Shown piece after piece: positions 1 through 12,259 of a stretch of 64,000 nt of DNA; position 1 is the first letter of the stretch; each line of letters opens with the position of its first letter. The notes below the pieces were generated by a model. It saw nothing but the letters and a program-made list of their open reading frames with translations. It was not told the origin of the DNA and searched no databases. The stretch comes from Cymbidium sinense (taxonomy: Eukaryota; Streptophyta; Magnoliopsida; Asparagales; Orchidaceae): NCBI GenBank assembly GCA_021442155.1, contig CM038214.1, positions 140,034,040 through 140,098,039 on the forward strand. Direction: 5' to 3'. The position numbers and the translations under genes were made by a program.

Positions 1-1590
1 TTAGGTTTTTATTTATTTTATTTTGGTTTAGTTACTATTTTTTATTATATTTTATTTTTAGTTTATGGTTTAGGTTTAGGTTTATGTTTTAGTTTTGGTT
101 TTTATTTTATTTTATTTTATTTAGGATTAGGTTTTTTTAGGTTTCTTTTTTAGGTTTATTTTTTAGGTTTACATTTTTATCTAATTTTTATTCTATTTTA
201 TTTTATTTTAGATTTATTTTATGTTTATTTTATTTTTATTTTCTATTTAGTTTTTATTTTATTTAGGTTTTTTATTCTTAGGTATATTTTATTTTTTATT
301 TAGTTTAGGTTTTTTATTTTATTTTATTTTATTCTTGGGTTTATATTTATTTTACTTTTATTTAATTATTTAGTTTATTTATTTTAGTTTCTTTTTAGTT
401 TAGGTTTTATTTCATTTTTTTAAGTTTAGGTTTTAGGTTTTATTTTAGGTTTATTTTTTGTTTTATTTTTAGTTTCTTAGTTTATTTTTAGTTTATTTTA
501 TTTTATTTAGTTTAGGTAGGTTTCATTTATTTTAAGTTTAGACTTTATTTATTTTATTTTAGTTTATTTTAGTTTAGGTTTAGGTTTATTTTATTTTATT
601 TATTTTAAGTTTAGGTTTTTATTTTATTTTATTTTTAGCTTATTTTATTTTAATTTATGTGTAGTTTTTATTTTATTTAGGTTTTATTTTAAGTTTAATT
701 TATTTATTTATTTTATTTATTTAGTTTAGTTTCAATTTATATTATTTTATTTAGTTATGTTTAGTTTAGTTTTATTATTATTATTTTATTTTATTTTGGT
801 CATTATTTATTTATTTTATTTTATGTGTTTTAGTTTAGAATTTTAAGTTTAGTCAGGGTCTAGGGTCTTAGGGTTGGAGGGTAAGTTTTAGGTTTTGGAT
901 GGCCCAGGTCAGGTTTAGTGTCAGGATTTAGGAGTTTAGGGTTGTGGTATGGTTTAGGGTTTAGGGTGTGTAGTGTAGTTAGTGTTAGTTTAGGGTTTAG
1001 GTCTATTTATTTTATTTTATCATTTTATCTTTTAAAATACAAACCAAGAGGTTTAGTTAATTTATTTATTTTATTTATTTAATTTTATTTTAATTTTACA
1101 AGTTTATTTATTTCATTTTATTTAAATTTTAAATTTTATTTTTAGTTTAGGTTTATTTTATTTTAATTTAGGTTTAATTTTATTTTATTTAAGTTTTATT
1201 TTTTAGTTTAGTTTAGGTTATTTATTTATTTAGTTTTTATTTTTTTTTCATTTTAGGTTTAGGTTTAGGTTTAGGTTTAGGTTTAGGTTTTTAGCTTTTT
1301 AGGGTTTATGGTTTATGGTTTGGGGTTTAAATTTTAGATTTTAGGGTTTAGGGTTTAGTGTTTATGGTTTTTAGTTTTATTTAGGGTTTATGGTTTAGTG
1401 CTTTATGGTTTAGGATTTGGTGTTGTGTTTAGGGTTTAGGGTTTTAAGGTTTAGGGTTTATAGTTTAGGTTTTAGCATTTAGATTTTATGGTTTAGGGTT
1501 TATGATTTTTAAGGTTTAGGGTTTAGGGTTTAGGTTTTAGGTTTACGGTTCAAGTTTTAGATTAAGGTTTAGGGTTTTTTATTTTTTTTT
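1..1590 (+). repeat. Degenerate telomere-like and AT-rich satellite array
   Basis: Positions 1-840 are runs of TTTATTTTA mixed with TTTAGG; C is nearly absent from the + strand. A GC-shifted patch with TCAGGG and GGCCCAGG words lies at about 850-1,005. AT-rich sequence follows, then a clean hexamer run (TTTAGG, about six copies) at about 1,255-1,290. The boundary word TTTTTAGCTTTTTAGGG at about 1,286 opens a TTTAGGG-rich stretch that leads into the first GR-RBP module. No coding potential is seen. Confidence 0.9.
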
Positions 1591-1938
1591 AATAGAGAAC
1601 AAATTCAGATTCAACATTTCTTCTTTTCAATTTCATCAACCAAGTAACACACCAAGTTTTCTAAGACACTAGTAATGACATAGATCAAAAATGAGCTCAC
1701 ATAGAGCAAATAAAAATCCATAGATAATTAGAATTATCTCTACTGTAAAGACACAGTTCCATCAACCAAGTAACACCACCATGGCTATAACCTCTGTCAT
1801 TCCTCCCGCCTCCATAACCACCATTGCTCCCACCACATCCATGTCCACCAGCACCTTTAGATCCCCACCAAGATCGCGATAACCACGCCTCCTAGATCTG
1901 AACTGAGTCGGTAGACGTGATGTTCCTACGGTTCATTC
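1591..1938 (-). pseudogene. GR-RBP 3' module, copy 1 (internally deleted)
   Basis: Read on the - strand this is the end of a plant glycine-rich RNA-binding protein gene: the last part of the RRM (NG-NLDGRNITVN type), a Gly/Tyr/Ser/Arg-rich tail, and a 3' UTR. In this copy the tail is visible at about 1,780-1,900, but the C-terminal GGSHYSRG part and the stop codon are missing. The UTR words ATCAACCAAGTAACAC occur twice (about 1,636 and 1,762), which marks the junction of the internal deletion. The RNP1 and RNP2 portions of the RRM are absent, so no functional protein can be made. Family assignment rests on the reading frame and on agreement with nine other copies in the window. Confidence 0.8.
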
Positions 1939-3215
1939 TTAGGGTTTAGGTTTAGGTTTATGTTTATTATGTTTTAGGGTTTAAGTTAACTTTTTTATTT
2001 ATTTAGTTACTTTTGGTTTTGGTTTAGGGTTTGGGTTTTAGGTTTAATGTTAGGGTTTAGGGTTTAAGATTTAGGATATAGGATTTATGGTTTTGGATTT
2101 ACGCTTTTAAGTTTTAGGTTTAGGGTTTAGGATTTAGGGTTTAGGGTTTTACGGTATACAATTGTAGGGTTTAGGGTCTAGGTTTTAGGATTTAAGGTTT
2201 AAGGTTTTTTTCATAATTAAGTAAACAGGTAGGTTTAGGTTTATTTAGTTTAATTTTTATTTATTTTTTTATTTTATTTTTTAAATTTTTTATAATTAGG
2301 TAAACCGATAAGTTGAGGATTATTTAGTTTATTTTTTATTTATTTTAGTTTATTTTATTTATTTTGTTTTTATTTATGTATATTTTTTATTTTTATTTAT
2401 TTTTATTTATTTACTTTTGGTTTATTTAATCTTAGATTTTATTTAGTTAATTTTAGGTTATGCTGGTTTAGGTTTTTAATTTAGGGTTGTGGCTTAGTGG
2501 GTTGTGGTTTTAAGTTTTAGGTTTAGGTTAGTTAGGGTTTATCCAAAATTAAAAAAGCATAGGTTTAAGTTTATTTAGTATATTTTTTTTTATTTAGTTT
2601 ATTTTATATTTTAGGTTTATTTATTTTAGTTTAGGTTTATTATTTTTTTTTTTTAATTTTAGGTTTATGATTATGTTCATTTTTTAGTTGAGTTTTTTAT
2701 TTATTTTATTTATTAGGTATAGGTTTTATGTTTTATTTTTATGTTTAGGTTTAGGTTTCTATTTTATTATTTTAGGTTTTATTTTTATTTTAGTGTTGGT
2801 TTATATTTATTTTATTTAGTTGTTTAGGTGGTTTAGTTTTATTTTAGGTTTAGGTTTAGGTTTTATTTATTTTAGTTTAGCTTAATTTAGTTTAGGTTTA
2901 GGTTTAGGTTTATTTTATTTTTATTTTAGGTTTAGTTTTTTGTAATTTAGGGTTTGGTTTTATTTTTTTATTTTTTATTTTTTTTTTTTATTTTATTTAT
3001 ATTTATTTTAGGTTTATTTTTTTATTTTACATTTAGTTTTATCTTTTTTTTTTTATCTTCAATTTAGTTAATTTTAGCATAGTTTAGGTTTTATATTTTA
3101 TTTTAGTTATTTATTTTAGGTTTAGGTTTTATTTATGTTAATCTAAGTTTTATTTTATTTTATTTTTTATGGAAAACCTTTTATTTTAGGTTTTATTTAG
3201 TTTAGGTTTAGTTTT
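1939..3215 (+). repeat. Satellite array with GR-RBP flank and boundary motifs
   Basis: The first 80 bases carry the conserved post-module flank (TTATTATGTTTTAGGG, then TTTATTTAGTTACTTT). TTTAGGG-rich sequence follows, then two boundary motifs, AATTAAGTAAACAGGTAGG at about 2,215 and AATTAGGTAAACCGATAAG at about 2,293. The rest is AT-rich TTTATTTTA/TTTAGG with the word TTTTTTAGTTGAGTTTT near 2,685. No gene is seen. Confidence 0.85.
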
Positions 3216-3545
3216 GTTTTTAGGGTTTAGGGCTCAGGCCCAGGGTTTAGAGTATGGATCAGGGTCATGGTCATAGTTTAAGCCTGGTGCTTTCAAGATC
3301 TGGATTTGGCCTAGAGTTTAGGGTCTGGGATTTAGGGCCAGCTCAGGGTAGGGTCAGATTAGGGTTTAGGTTTATGATTTAGGCCTGTGGTCAAGTTGGC
3401 CTAGGCCTGTTTAAGGCTCAGTTTGCACTCAGGTCAGTGGGGGGAGGTCAGTGGAACATTTAGAGAGGGTTTAGGGTTTTAGTAGGGCTCAGTTGCATGC
3501 CTAGGGTCATGCCTAGTTAGGGTAGTGTTTAGCATAACAAGGTTT
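3216..3545 (+). repeat. GC-shifted telomere-like island
   Basis: Local composition changes from T-rich to words such as GGGCTCAGGCCCAGGG, GGGTCATGG and GGCCTAGGCC. AGG cores are kept while the T bases before them are often C. CG dinucleotides are rare. The island ends abruptly in AT-rich array. Confidence 0.75.
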
Positions 3546-3879
3546 AGATTTTATTTATCTTTAGTCAGTTATTTTATTTTATTTATAGATTGGTGGTTTA
3601 GTAGGTTTTATTTTATTTAATTTTAGTTTATTTTAGGTTAATCAGTTTAAGCATTTATTTAGTTTTATTTATTTTATTTTAGGTTTATTATTTTTATTAT
3701 ATTTAGGTTTTATTTTAAGTTTATTTTATTTTAGTTTAGTAGGTTTATTTATCTTATTTTTATCTTTGATTATTTTAGGTTTAAGGTTTAGTTTTTAGCA
3801 TTTAGGTTTAGGTTTTTAATCATGTTATTTTAATTTATTTAGTTTAGGTATGTTAGGTTTTATCCAATTTAGCTCAGTT
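3546..3879 (+). repeat. AT-rich satellite block
   Basis: TTTATTTTA and TTTAGG words between two GC-shifted islands; nothing else is visible. Confidence 0.85.
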
Positions 3880-4470
3880 TAGACTTGTGGCCTGGGGGTA
3901 GGTGGGCTCCAGGGCCCATGGCTCAGTGCACAGATCCAAGGTGGGGGCCTAGGCCTATGGTCCAAGGTCAGGTTAGCCTGTGATCAGTGGTTTCAGTTTA
4001 GGGCCTGTGGCCCAGGCTCAGACTCAGGGCACAGGATCTTGGGCCTGTGCAGGGGCCTGCCTGGGTGGCTGTCAGATGGTCCTGTCAGGTCAGGTCAGGG
4101 CTCATGGCCTGTGGTTTAGGTCTTGGCCTATCAGACTGTGTCAGGTTTCAGGCTCTGCTGTCAGTTAGGGCCTTAGGATTTAGGCTCAGATCCGTGGTTT
4201 AGTGGGATGGCCTAGTTGTAGTCCAGCTGGTTTGGGTTGTCAGGTCAGGGCTCAGATCATTGAGCCAGGGAGTGGTTAGTTCTGGGGTCCAGGGTTTGGT
4301 GGCCTAGGTTGGGTGGCTCAGAGTTTAGGGCCAAGGATCAGATGATTTAGAGTTGGCCAGGTTTGTGGTAGAGGCCTGTGGATTTTAGAGTCTGGCCTAG
4401 TTCAGGGTTAAGTGGCCTATGGGTTTTAGATTTAGGGTTTAGGCCTGTGAGTTTAGGGTTATTGTAGGTT
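3880..4470 (+). repeat. Large GC-shifted telomere-like island
   Basis: The longest such island of the left part, with repeated GGCCTGTGG, GTCAGG, GGCCCAGG and TCAGTGG words, grading back to TTTAGGG at about 4,430. It supports a short open frame (3,980-4,168), but the translation is low-complexity and without a domain, so no gene is called. Confidence 0.75.
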
Positions 4471-5254
4471 TGTTTTAGGGTTTTGGGTTTTTCCAAAAAA
4501 AATTAAAGAAACCCATTTTAGGTATTTAGTTTTAGTTTATTTTATATTTTTATATTATTTTTTATTTATTTATTTAGTTAATTTATTTTATGTTTATTAA
4601 ATTTTTTATTTTTTTAATTTAGGTTATTTTTTAGGTTTAAGTTTAGGTTTATATCATTTTAATTTAGTATTATTTTATTTCTTTTTTATGTTTTAGTTTA
4701 GGTTTTCTTTCACTTTTTTTAGGTTTAGGTTTTAGGTTTTATTTTAGGTTTATTTTAGGTTTTACTTTTAGTTTAGGTTTGGATTTATTTTTAGTTTATT
4801 ATATTTTATTTAGTTTAGGTTTAGGTTTAGGTTTAGTTTATTTTTGGTTTAGGATTAGTTTTTTACTATTTTAATTTAGTTTATTTTAGTTTAGGTTTAG
4901 GTATTTTTATTTTATTTTAGGTTTAGGTTTTATTTTAGTTTTAGTTTAGGTTTTATTTTATGTTTTATGCTTAGTTTAGGTTTCTACTTAGTTTTTATTT
5001 TAATTCATTTTAGGTTGATTTTATTTTTATTTTATGTTTTGGTATTATTTTTAGGTTTATTTTAATTTTTAGTTTAGTTTAGGTTTTTATTTATTTTATT
5101 TTATTTTAGTATTCATTTTTTATTTATTTTGTTTTTTTTTTTAGGTTTTATGTTTAGGTTTCATATTTAGTTTATATTTATTTTATTTATTTTATTTATT
5201 TAGGTTGGTTTTATATTTATTTTTATTTTAATTTAGTTTTAGGTTTGGTTTAGT
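4471..5254 (+). repeat. AT-rich satellite block
   Basis: Begins with a degenerate boundary motif at about 4,495-4,530 (CCAAAAAAAATTAAAGAAAC) and continues as TTTATTTTA/TTTAGG. No gene is seen. Confidence 0.85.
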
Positions 5255-6060
5255 GGTTGAGTTAGTTTAGGGTTTAGGTTTGGTGGTTGAGTTCCTCATA
5301 ATCAGGGCCTAGGGTCTGGGGTCTGGGTAGGTTTAGGGTTTGATTAGGGTCAGGGTAGGGTAGTCAGGGTTTAGAGTCAAGTGTTTAAAGGTAGGGTTTA
5401 GATTTTATTTATTTTAGTTTATTTCATTTAGGTTTACATTTATTTTATCTTGTTTATTTTAGGTTTATTTTTATAGTCTGGGTTATATATTTTATTTATT
5501 ATGTTTATTTTTAGGTTTTATTTAGTTTTATCTTTTATTTTAGTTTATTTTATTTCATTATATTAGTTTTATTTTATTTAGGCTTTTATTTTAGATTTAT
5601 TCATTTAGTTTAATTTAGGTTTTATTTATTTTATCTTTAGTTTGTTTTTTATTTAGGTTTAAGCCTTTTTAGTTTAGGTTTTATCTTATCTAATTTAGGC
5701 TTTTATTTTTAGGTTTATAGTTTAGGTTTAGGTTTTTATTAGGCCTAGAAGGTTGTAGTGTTTATGTCTGGCCCAGTTTCCAGGATTTAGGGTGGTTACA
5801 GGTTGATCCAGGGTGGCCCAGTGGACCCAGTTTAGTGGCCTAGGTTTAGTGGGTCTGTTAGGGCCCAGGGCCCAGGCCTGGTGCCCAGAGCCCAGAAGAT
5901 TTAGGGTTTAGGGCCGGGCCTGGGATTTAGGGCCTGGGGTCAGTGGGTAGGGCCTGTTGGCCTGTCAGTTTAGTGGCTCAGTTTGGGGTCAGGGTCAGCT
6001 GGGGGGTCAGTTAGGAGTAGGGCCTGGTATTAGGGTAGAATGGTTTGGTTGATTAGTTTA
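5255..6060 (+). repeat. Two GC-shifted islands separated by AT-rich DNA
   Basis: Islands lie at about 5,255-5,400 and 5,735-6,060, with GGGCCCAGGGCCCAGG and GGTCAGGGTCAG words. The stretch between them (5,401-5,734) is TTTATTTTA/TTTAGG. No gene is seen. Confidence 0.75.
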
Positions 6061-6132
6061 GGGTTTAATATTTTGGGTTTAGGTTTTTAGGGTTTGAGGA
6101 TAGGTTGGGTTAGGTTAATTTAAGGTTTAGGG
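6061..6132 (+). repeat. TTTAGGG-like array
   Basis: Degenerate TTTAGGG leading into the first LINE-like 3' end. Confidence 0.7.
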
Positions 6133-6241
6133 TTTTTTATTTTTATTTTAAGGAAAGGTTAGAATTTTATTACCATAAAAGATAAGGATACAATTTCCTT
6201 AATAGGGGTAAAGCTCAAAAATCTATTACTCTCAGAGCTGG
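6133..6241 (-). mobile_element. Short LINE-like 3' end, copy 1
   Basis: About 105 bases that reappear nearly unchanged at 6,330-6,435. On the - strand the segment ends with an AATAAAA polyadenylation-like signal and an A-rich stretch, as expected of the 3' end of a retroposed RNA or a severely 5'-truncated LINE. The right edge falls at CTCAGAGCTGG and then array resumes. The alternative is a tandem duplication of the next feature's edge. Confidence 0.5.
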
Positions 6242-6329
6242 ATTAGTTTAGAGTTTAATGTTTAGGGTTTTAGGGTTTAAGGTTTAGGATTTTGAGGTTA
6301 GGGTTAGGGTTTATGGTTTAGGGTTTAAG
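6242..6329 (+). repeat. TTTAGGG spacer between two LINE-like ends
   Basis: Ordinary degenerate TTTAGGG separates the two similar 3' ends. Confidence 0.75.
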
Positions 6330-7815
6330 GTTTTTTATTTTTATTTTAACGAAAGGTTAGAATTTTATTACCATAAAAGAAAAGGATACAATTTCCTTAA
6401 TAGGGGTAAAGCTCAAAGTTCTTCTACTCTCAGAGCAACATGGAACCTAAAGAGCTATACCCCCATCTATGTACAATTGAAAAACAAATAGAAAAAGCAA
6501 CAACTAAAAATGCAAAAGAGGAAAAGACACAGATTAAGACTTATACAATATAAGAAAAATTATAGTCAAAAGACTTGTCAGCAGTGGCTAATGATCCCTT
6601 TTTGGGAGGCAAGATAGCAAGATCCACATCAACAGCACTTGAGTTGACTGAGTAATGATCATTCCATCTTAAAAGTTTGAAATCAAGCAAAGGCAATAGT
6701 CATAGAAGAATAAGGATAAAGAAATCAATTAGAGAGAGAAGAAAGGCCCTCAAGATCATCAAGCAACAATGCATATGAGCATCCAAACTTCCTAAGAAGG
6801 GTAACATTCATATGCAATGCTACCAAAGAAAAGAAAGAAGGTATGGTAACATCATATCATAGACATACTTGATTCAAGTGAACATCAAAAGTAAGTAGCC
6901 CAAAGGATTTTAGAAACTACATTAGCAAACTAAGAAAAGCTAGCCAGTAGCTAGCCAATAGCCAAACAACTAACCAAAACCATAGTAGACCAGTCACAAA
7001 TAGCTAGCCACCCAGAAGACACATTTAAGTGACGAGCCACCACCGCAAGGAAGAATTCAAAGGGACAAGCCAATTCGTAAGCATAGCAATATAATTAATA
7101 AAGACTAAAACAAACTAAAAAAATAACAACAGCCATCATTCAAATAGACATCAAAGCTCCAAGCAAGGGAGAGCAATAACCAGCCATCAGTAAACATCAC
7201 ACCAATCCAGGCAGAAAAAGGGATGCCATCAATCCAACATGTAGTGACAAAAATCCACCAGGTATTAGCCACCAATAAAATCAGCCATAACTAAATCAGG
7301 AAAGAAAAAGCTACAAAGCAGCTATCCTCATGCCAATCAAAAGAGAAAACAGCCAACCAATTGGAATCCCGAACACAAACCATGATAAATAACCAAAAAG
7401 TATTGAAAAGACCAAAGCTAATCAAATCCTGAAGAGACCAATAACTGCCACCCAACAACCAACCACAGTAGTAAAGGATCCAATATATGCACAAAATTAA
7501 AATAAAAGGCTAACCCAAAATAGAGCCCAAAATAGGTGGAAAAACAACAACAACAGGCATAGCCACAACTCCTGTAGAGATCATCAAAAAAATGAGAAAA
7601 AAAGAAATGGTAATCACCTAACCAGACAAACAACCAAGGAAGCAAAAACCAAGGAGGACCACCCAACCACCAATAGTAAATGAGGAAGGAGAGAAAATAG
7701 GCCAAAGGAAAGCAAAGTTGCCTCCAACCCCCATAGATCAAGAAATCACCATGAAGGAGAAAATAGAAAATCAATAAAATCCAAGGAGCTACAACCAATC
7801 CACCAATCAGAGGAA
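6330..7815 (-). mobile_element. Inserted non-satellite segment, probable LINE 3' region in antisense
   Basis: A 1.5-kb stretch of mixed composition sits between satellite sequences. On the - strand it is T/G-rich with many TGGTT and GGCTAGC words, lacks a recognisable reverse transcriptase, and finishes with GGTAATAAAATTCTAACC followed by an A-rich tail. That layout fits the long T/G-rich 3' region of a 5'-truncated plant L1-like element. Open frames on the - strand (7,418-7,798 and 7,291-7,494) give only Trp/Phe/Leu-rich low-complexity translation, so I do not call a protein. A retroposed noncoding or UTR sequence is the main alternative. Confidence 0.5.
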
Positions 7816-9330
7816 AAATGTTTTACTTAGTTTATTTTGGTTTTTAGTTTATTTAGGTTTAGGTTTTACTATTAATTTAGGTTTAGGTTTAGGTATCTAT
7901 TTTTAGGTTTAGGTATAGGATTAAGTTTATTTAATTTTAGTTTATTTAGGTTTAAGTTTATTTATTTATTTTAGCTTAGTTTAGGTTCATTTTTATTTTA
8001 TGTTTAAGTTTAGGTTTTATTTTTTAGTTTATTTAGTTTTATTTTTATTTAGGTTTTTTATTTTAGGTTTAGTTTTATTTTATTTAATTTATTTAGTTTA
8101 GGTTTTAGTTTTTATTCTTTATTTATTTAAGTTTAGGTTTAGGTTTTATCTTTTAGTTTAGTTTATTTTAGTTTAAGATTATTTAGGTTTAGGTTTAGGT
8201 TTAGGTTTAGGTTTACGTTTTAGTTAATATTTTATTTTATGTTTACATTTTATTTTTTGGATTAGGTTTTTAATTTAGTTTAGGTTCATTTTTATTTATT
8301 TAGTTTAAGTTTTCTTATTTAGGCTTATTTATTTAGGTTTATTTTAGTTTAGTTTAGGTTGGTTTTATGTTTTAGATTAGTTTTAGGTTTAGGATTTAGG
8401 TTTTAATGCTTATTTTATTTTATTTAGTTTAGGTTTTATTTTCATTTTATTTATTTTAGGTTTATGTTTTAGGTTTAGTTTATTTAGGATTAGGTTTAGG
8501 TTTTTAGGTTTTAGGTTTAGGTTTTTTAGGTTTATTGCTTTTAGTTAATTTAGGTTTATTTATCTTTATTTGTTCAGTTTAGTTTTATTTAGTTTAGGTT
8601 TTTATTTATTTTAGTTCATCTAATGTAGGTTTTAGTTTAGGTTTAGGCTTAGCTTAGATTTAGGTTTAGGTTTTGGGTTAGGTTTAGTTTTTAGTTTTAT
8701 TTATTTAGGTTTAGATTTAGGTTTAGGTTTTATTTTTTTATTTATTTTAGTTTTTACTTATAAGATTATTTTTTAGTTTTATTTTATTTATTTTAGTTTA
8801 GGTTTAGGTTTAAGTTTATTTATTTAGGTTTTAATTTAGGTTTAGGTTTTGGTTTTGGTTTAGGTTTTATTTTAACCTTTAGGTTTAGGTTTATTTATTT
8901 TAGTTTAGGTTTCACTTTATTGGGTTTAGGTTTATTTTATTTATTCAGTTTAGGTTAGGTTTAGGTTTAGCTTTAGGTTTAGATTTATTTAGGTTTAGGT
9001 TTATTTTATTTTTTTTTATTTTATTTATTTAGTTTGGTTTTAGGTTTATTTTAGGTTTAGGCTCAGGTTTAGGTTTATTTTTTAGTAGATTTAGGTTTTA
9101 TGTAGTTTTAGTTTTATTTATTTAGTTTAGTTTAGTTTAGGTTTAGGTTTGTAGGTTTTAGGTGGCCTAGATCAGGTTTATGTTTAGGTTTATTTAGGTT
9201 TATTTTATTTTAGTTTAGTTTAGGTTTAGGTTATTATATTTATTTATTTATTTATTTATTTTATCTATATTTTAGTATTATTTAGGTTTTAGATTTATCT
9301 TATGTTTATTTTATTTTATCTTTATATTTA
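7816..9330 (+). repeat. AT-rich TTTAGG/TTTATTTTA satellite
   Basis: Dominated by hexamer TTTAGG runs, for example near 8,185-8,215 and 8,700-8,730, mixed with TTTATTTTA. Heptamer TTTAGGG is uncommon here. A small GC-shifted patch lies at about 9,160-9,185. No gene is seen. Confidence 0.9.
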
Positions 9331-9610
9331 TTTAGGTCAGGCCTTTAATTTTATTTTTTATTTTAGTTGTTTAGGGTTTCATGTTTTTTTGGTGGCCTAT
9401 AGGATTTAGCAGTCCCAGTGGTGGGGCCTAGCAGTAGGGTAGGTTTAGGGCCTGTGGCCTAGGGCCCAGGTGGTTTTCAGTCAGGGACAAGTGTAGTTGT
9501 GTTGTTGTGGTCAGGTTTAGTTTAGGCCCAGTTTGATTTTGTGGTTAGGACTCCAGTGATCAAGGTTTAGCCCAGTTTAGGGTTTAGTTTAGGGTTTAGG
9601 TTTAAAACCC
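9331..9610 (+). repeat. GC-shifted telomere-like island
   Basis: GGCCTGTGGCCTAGGGCCC-type words; the island returns to TTTAGGG and a degenerate boundary motif (AAAACCCACTTACCCAGG, about 9,604). Confidence 0.75.
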
Positions 9611-12259
9611 ACTTACCCAGGTTTTATTTAGGTATTTATAGGTTTATTTGTTAAGGTTTAGCTAGGTTTGTTTAGGTTTTAATCAGCCCAGGCCTGTTTC
9701 ATTTTATTTAGTTTAGGTTTTATTTTTATTTATTTATTTTAGGTTTAGGTTTAGGTTTAGCTTTATTTAGGTTTAGGTTTTAGGTTTATTTAGGTTTAGT
9801 TTTATGTTTAGGATTGGGTTTAGTTTTAGGATTAGGTTTAGGTTTTTATTTAGGGTTAGGGTTAGGATTTTTGGGTTTAGGTTTAGGTTTTTGGGTTTAG
9901 TTTAGGATTATTTATTTTATTGAGTTTAGGTTTTGGTTTATTTTATTTTATTTACTTTATTATTTTAATCCACATTTTAGGTTTATTATTTAGGTTTAGG
10001 TTTAGTTTTAGTTTATTTATTTAGGTTTAGGTTTAGGTTTATTTATTTTTTTTTAGTTTATTTTAGTTTATGTTAGGTTTATGCTTTTGGTTTATTTTAG
10101 GTCCAAGTTTTAGTTTTATTTTATTAGTTTATTTTAGTTTTATTATTTTTTATTTTGGTTTATTTTATTTATTTTAGTTTAGGTTTAGGTTTAGGTTTAT
10201 ATATTTAGTTTTAATTAGTTATTTGATTTAGGTTTAGGTTTAGTTCAGGTTAGGTTTAGATTTTATCTAATTTTTTTAGTTTAATCTAGTTTAGGTTAGA
10301 TTTTGGTAGTTTATTTTAGTAGGTTTAAGTTTAGGTCTCAGTTAAAGCTAATTTAGGTCCAAGTTTAGTTTATTTTATTTATTTTATTTATTTAGTTTAG
10401 GTTTAGGTTTAGGCTCACTTTTAGGTTTAGGTTTATTTATAGTTTAGTCAGTAGGTTTAAGTTTAGGTTTTATTTAGTTTTAGTTTTAGTAGTTTAGTTT
10501 AGGTTTAGGTTTATTTTTTTAAGTTTAAGTTTAGGTTTGGGTTTAGGTTTAGTAGGTTTAGGTTTAGGTTTATTTGATTTATTTTAGTTTTAGTTTAGGT
10601 TTAAGTTTATTTAATTTAATAATTTAATTTATATTTATATTAGGTTTAGGTTTGTAATTTTATTTTATTTATTTAGTTTAGTTTATGTAAGTTTATTTTA
10701 GTGTTTAGGTTTAGGTTTATGTTTAGGTTATATTTTATTTTTGGTTTTTATTTTAGTTTAGTTTAGTTTATTTCTTTTTTAGTTTATTTAACTGTTTATA
10801 AGGTTTGATTTTAGTTTATTTAAGTTTAGGTTTTAGTTTTTAGTTTAGGTTTAGGTTTAGATTTAGTCCAGTTAGGGTTTAGGAGGTTTAGTTAGTAGTT
10901 TAATGTTTTAGGGTGCAGTAGTGGTTAGGGTTTAGGGTTTAGTGGTAGGATTTAGTGTAGGGTAGTTTTAGGGGTTTTAAATTAAAACCCAGGTTTAGTT
11001 TATTTAGTTTATAATTTATTATTAAGGTTTATTTTTTTATTTAGTTTAGTTTTAATTTATTTATTTTTTGTTTAGGTTTTAGGTTTAGGTTTATGTTTAT
11101 TTATGAATTTAGTTTTATTTTATTTTATTTTAGATTTCATTTATATTATTTTTATTTAGGTTTAGGTTTTATTTTATTTTATAGGTTTAGGTTTTATTTT
11201 GGTATTTTTTTAGGTTTCATTTAGTTTAGGTTTAGGTTTATTTTGTATAATTTATATTATTTAGTTTTAGGTTTATGCTTAGCTTTATTTTATTTTTATT
11301 TTAGGTTTAAGTTTTTTTAGTTTAGGGGTTAGGTTTTATTTTTAGGTTTATTATTTAGGTTTAGGTTTTTATTTTATTTTATTTTAGGTTTATTTTATTT
11401 TTATTTTTAAGTTTATTTTATTTTTTAGTTTAGCTTAGGTTTTTATTTATTTTATTTTAATTTACTTTTTAATTTATATTTTATTTTAGGTTTAGAGGTA
11501 GGTTTATGTTTTAGTTTGGGTTTTATTTCATTTATTTAGGTTTAGGTTTTATTTATTTATTTTATTAGGTTTATTTAGTTTAGGTAGGTTGTGTGGAGGT
11601 TTATGGTGGGTAGGGTAGGGTTTAGGGTTGGATTAGGGTTTAGTGTAGGTTTAGTTTAGGTGTATTTTATTTAGTATTTAGGTTTGGTTTTTATTTTATT
11701 TTAGGTTTATTTTGTTTACATAAGTTTAGGTTTTAGGGTTTAGGGTTTAATTTATTTTAATTTAGCTTATTTTTGTTTAGGTTTATGCTTATTTTATTTT
11801 GTTTATTTTAGGTTTTGTTCCTTTTTAGTTTAGGGGTTTGGTTTTATTTTTATTTTCAGGATTATTTTTTAAGTTTAGTTTTTATTTAGTTTTTATTTTA
11901 TTTTATTTTATTTTCTTTTAGGTTTATTGAATTTTTTTATTTAGTTTAAGTTGTTATTTATTTTATTTTAGTTTTGTTTTTATTTTTTATTTTATTTTTT
12001 TATTTTAGGTTTACGTTTAGGTTTTAGTTTAGGTTTCTATTTTATTTTATTTTTTTAATTTTATTTAGGTTTAGGTTTAGGTTTATTTATTTATTTTAGT
12101 TTTAGGTTTTATTTAGTTTAGGTTTAGCTTTTTAGGTTTTTAGGGTTTAGGGTTAGGGTTAGGGTTTAGCATTTTAGTTTAGGGTTTAGGGTTTAGGTTT
12201 AGGTTTTATTTATATTAGTTTAGTTTATTTTGGTTTAGGTTTATATTTTTTTTTTTATT
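9611..12259 (+). repeat. AT-rich TTTAGG/TTTATTTTA satellite with small islands
   Basis: Mostly TTTAGG hexamers and TTTATTTTA words. Small GC-shifted patches occur at about 10,860-10,985 and 11,585-11,660. A degenerate boundary motif (AAATTAAAACCCAGG) follows the first patch at about 10,980. The second boundary word TTTAGCTTTTTAGG lies at about 12,125, just before the next GR-RBP module, as in other units. Confidence 0.88.

Noticed and set aside
3980..4168. Open frame of 62 codons in a GC-shifted island
   Set aside because: The translation is low-complexity and follows GGCCTGTGG/TCAGG words; no domain, and the island lacks stops only because it is T-poor.
7418..7798. 126-codon minus-strand open frame rich in Trp, Phe and Leu
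   Set aside because: It follows T/G-rich noncoding sequence of the LINE-like segment; no recognisable motif, and an apparent membrane protein is expected by chance from such composition.
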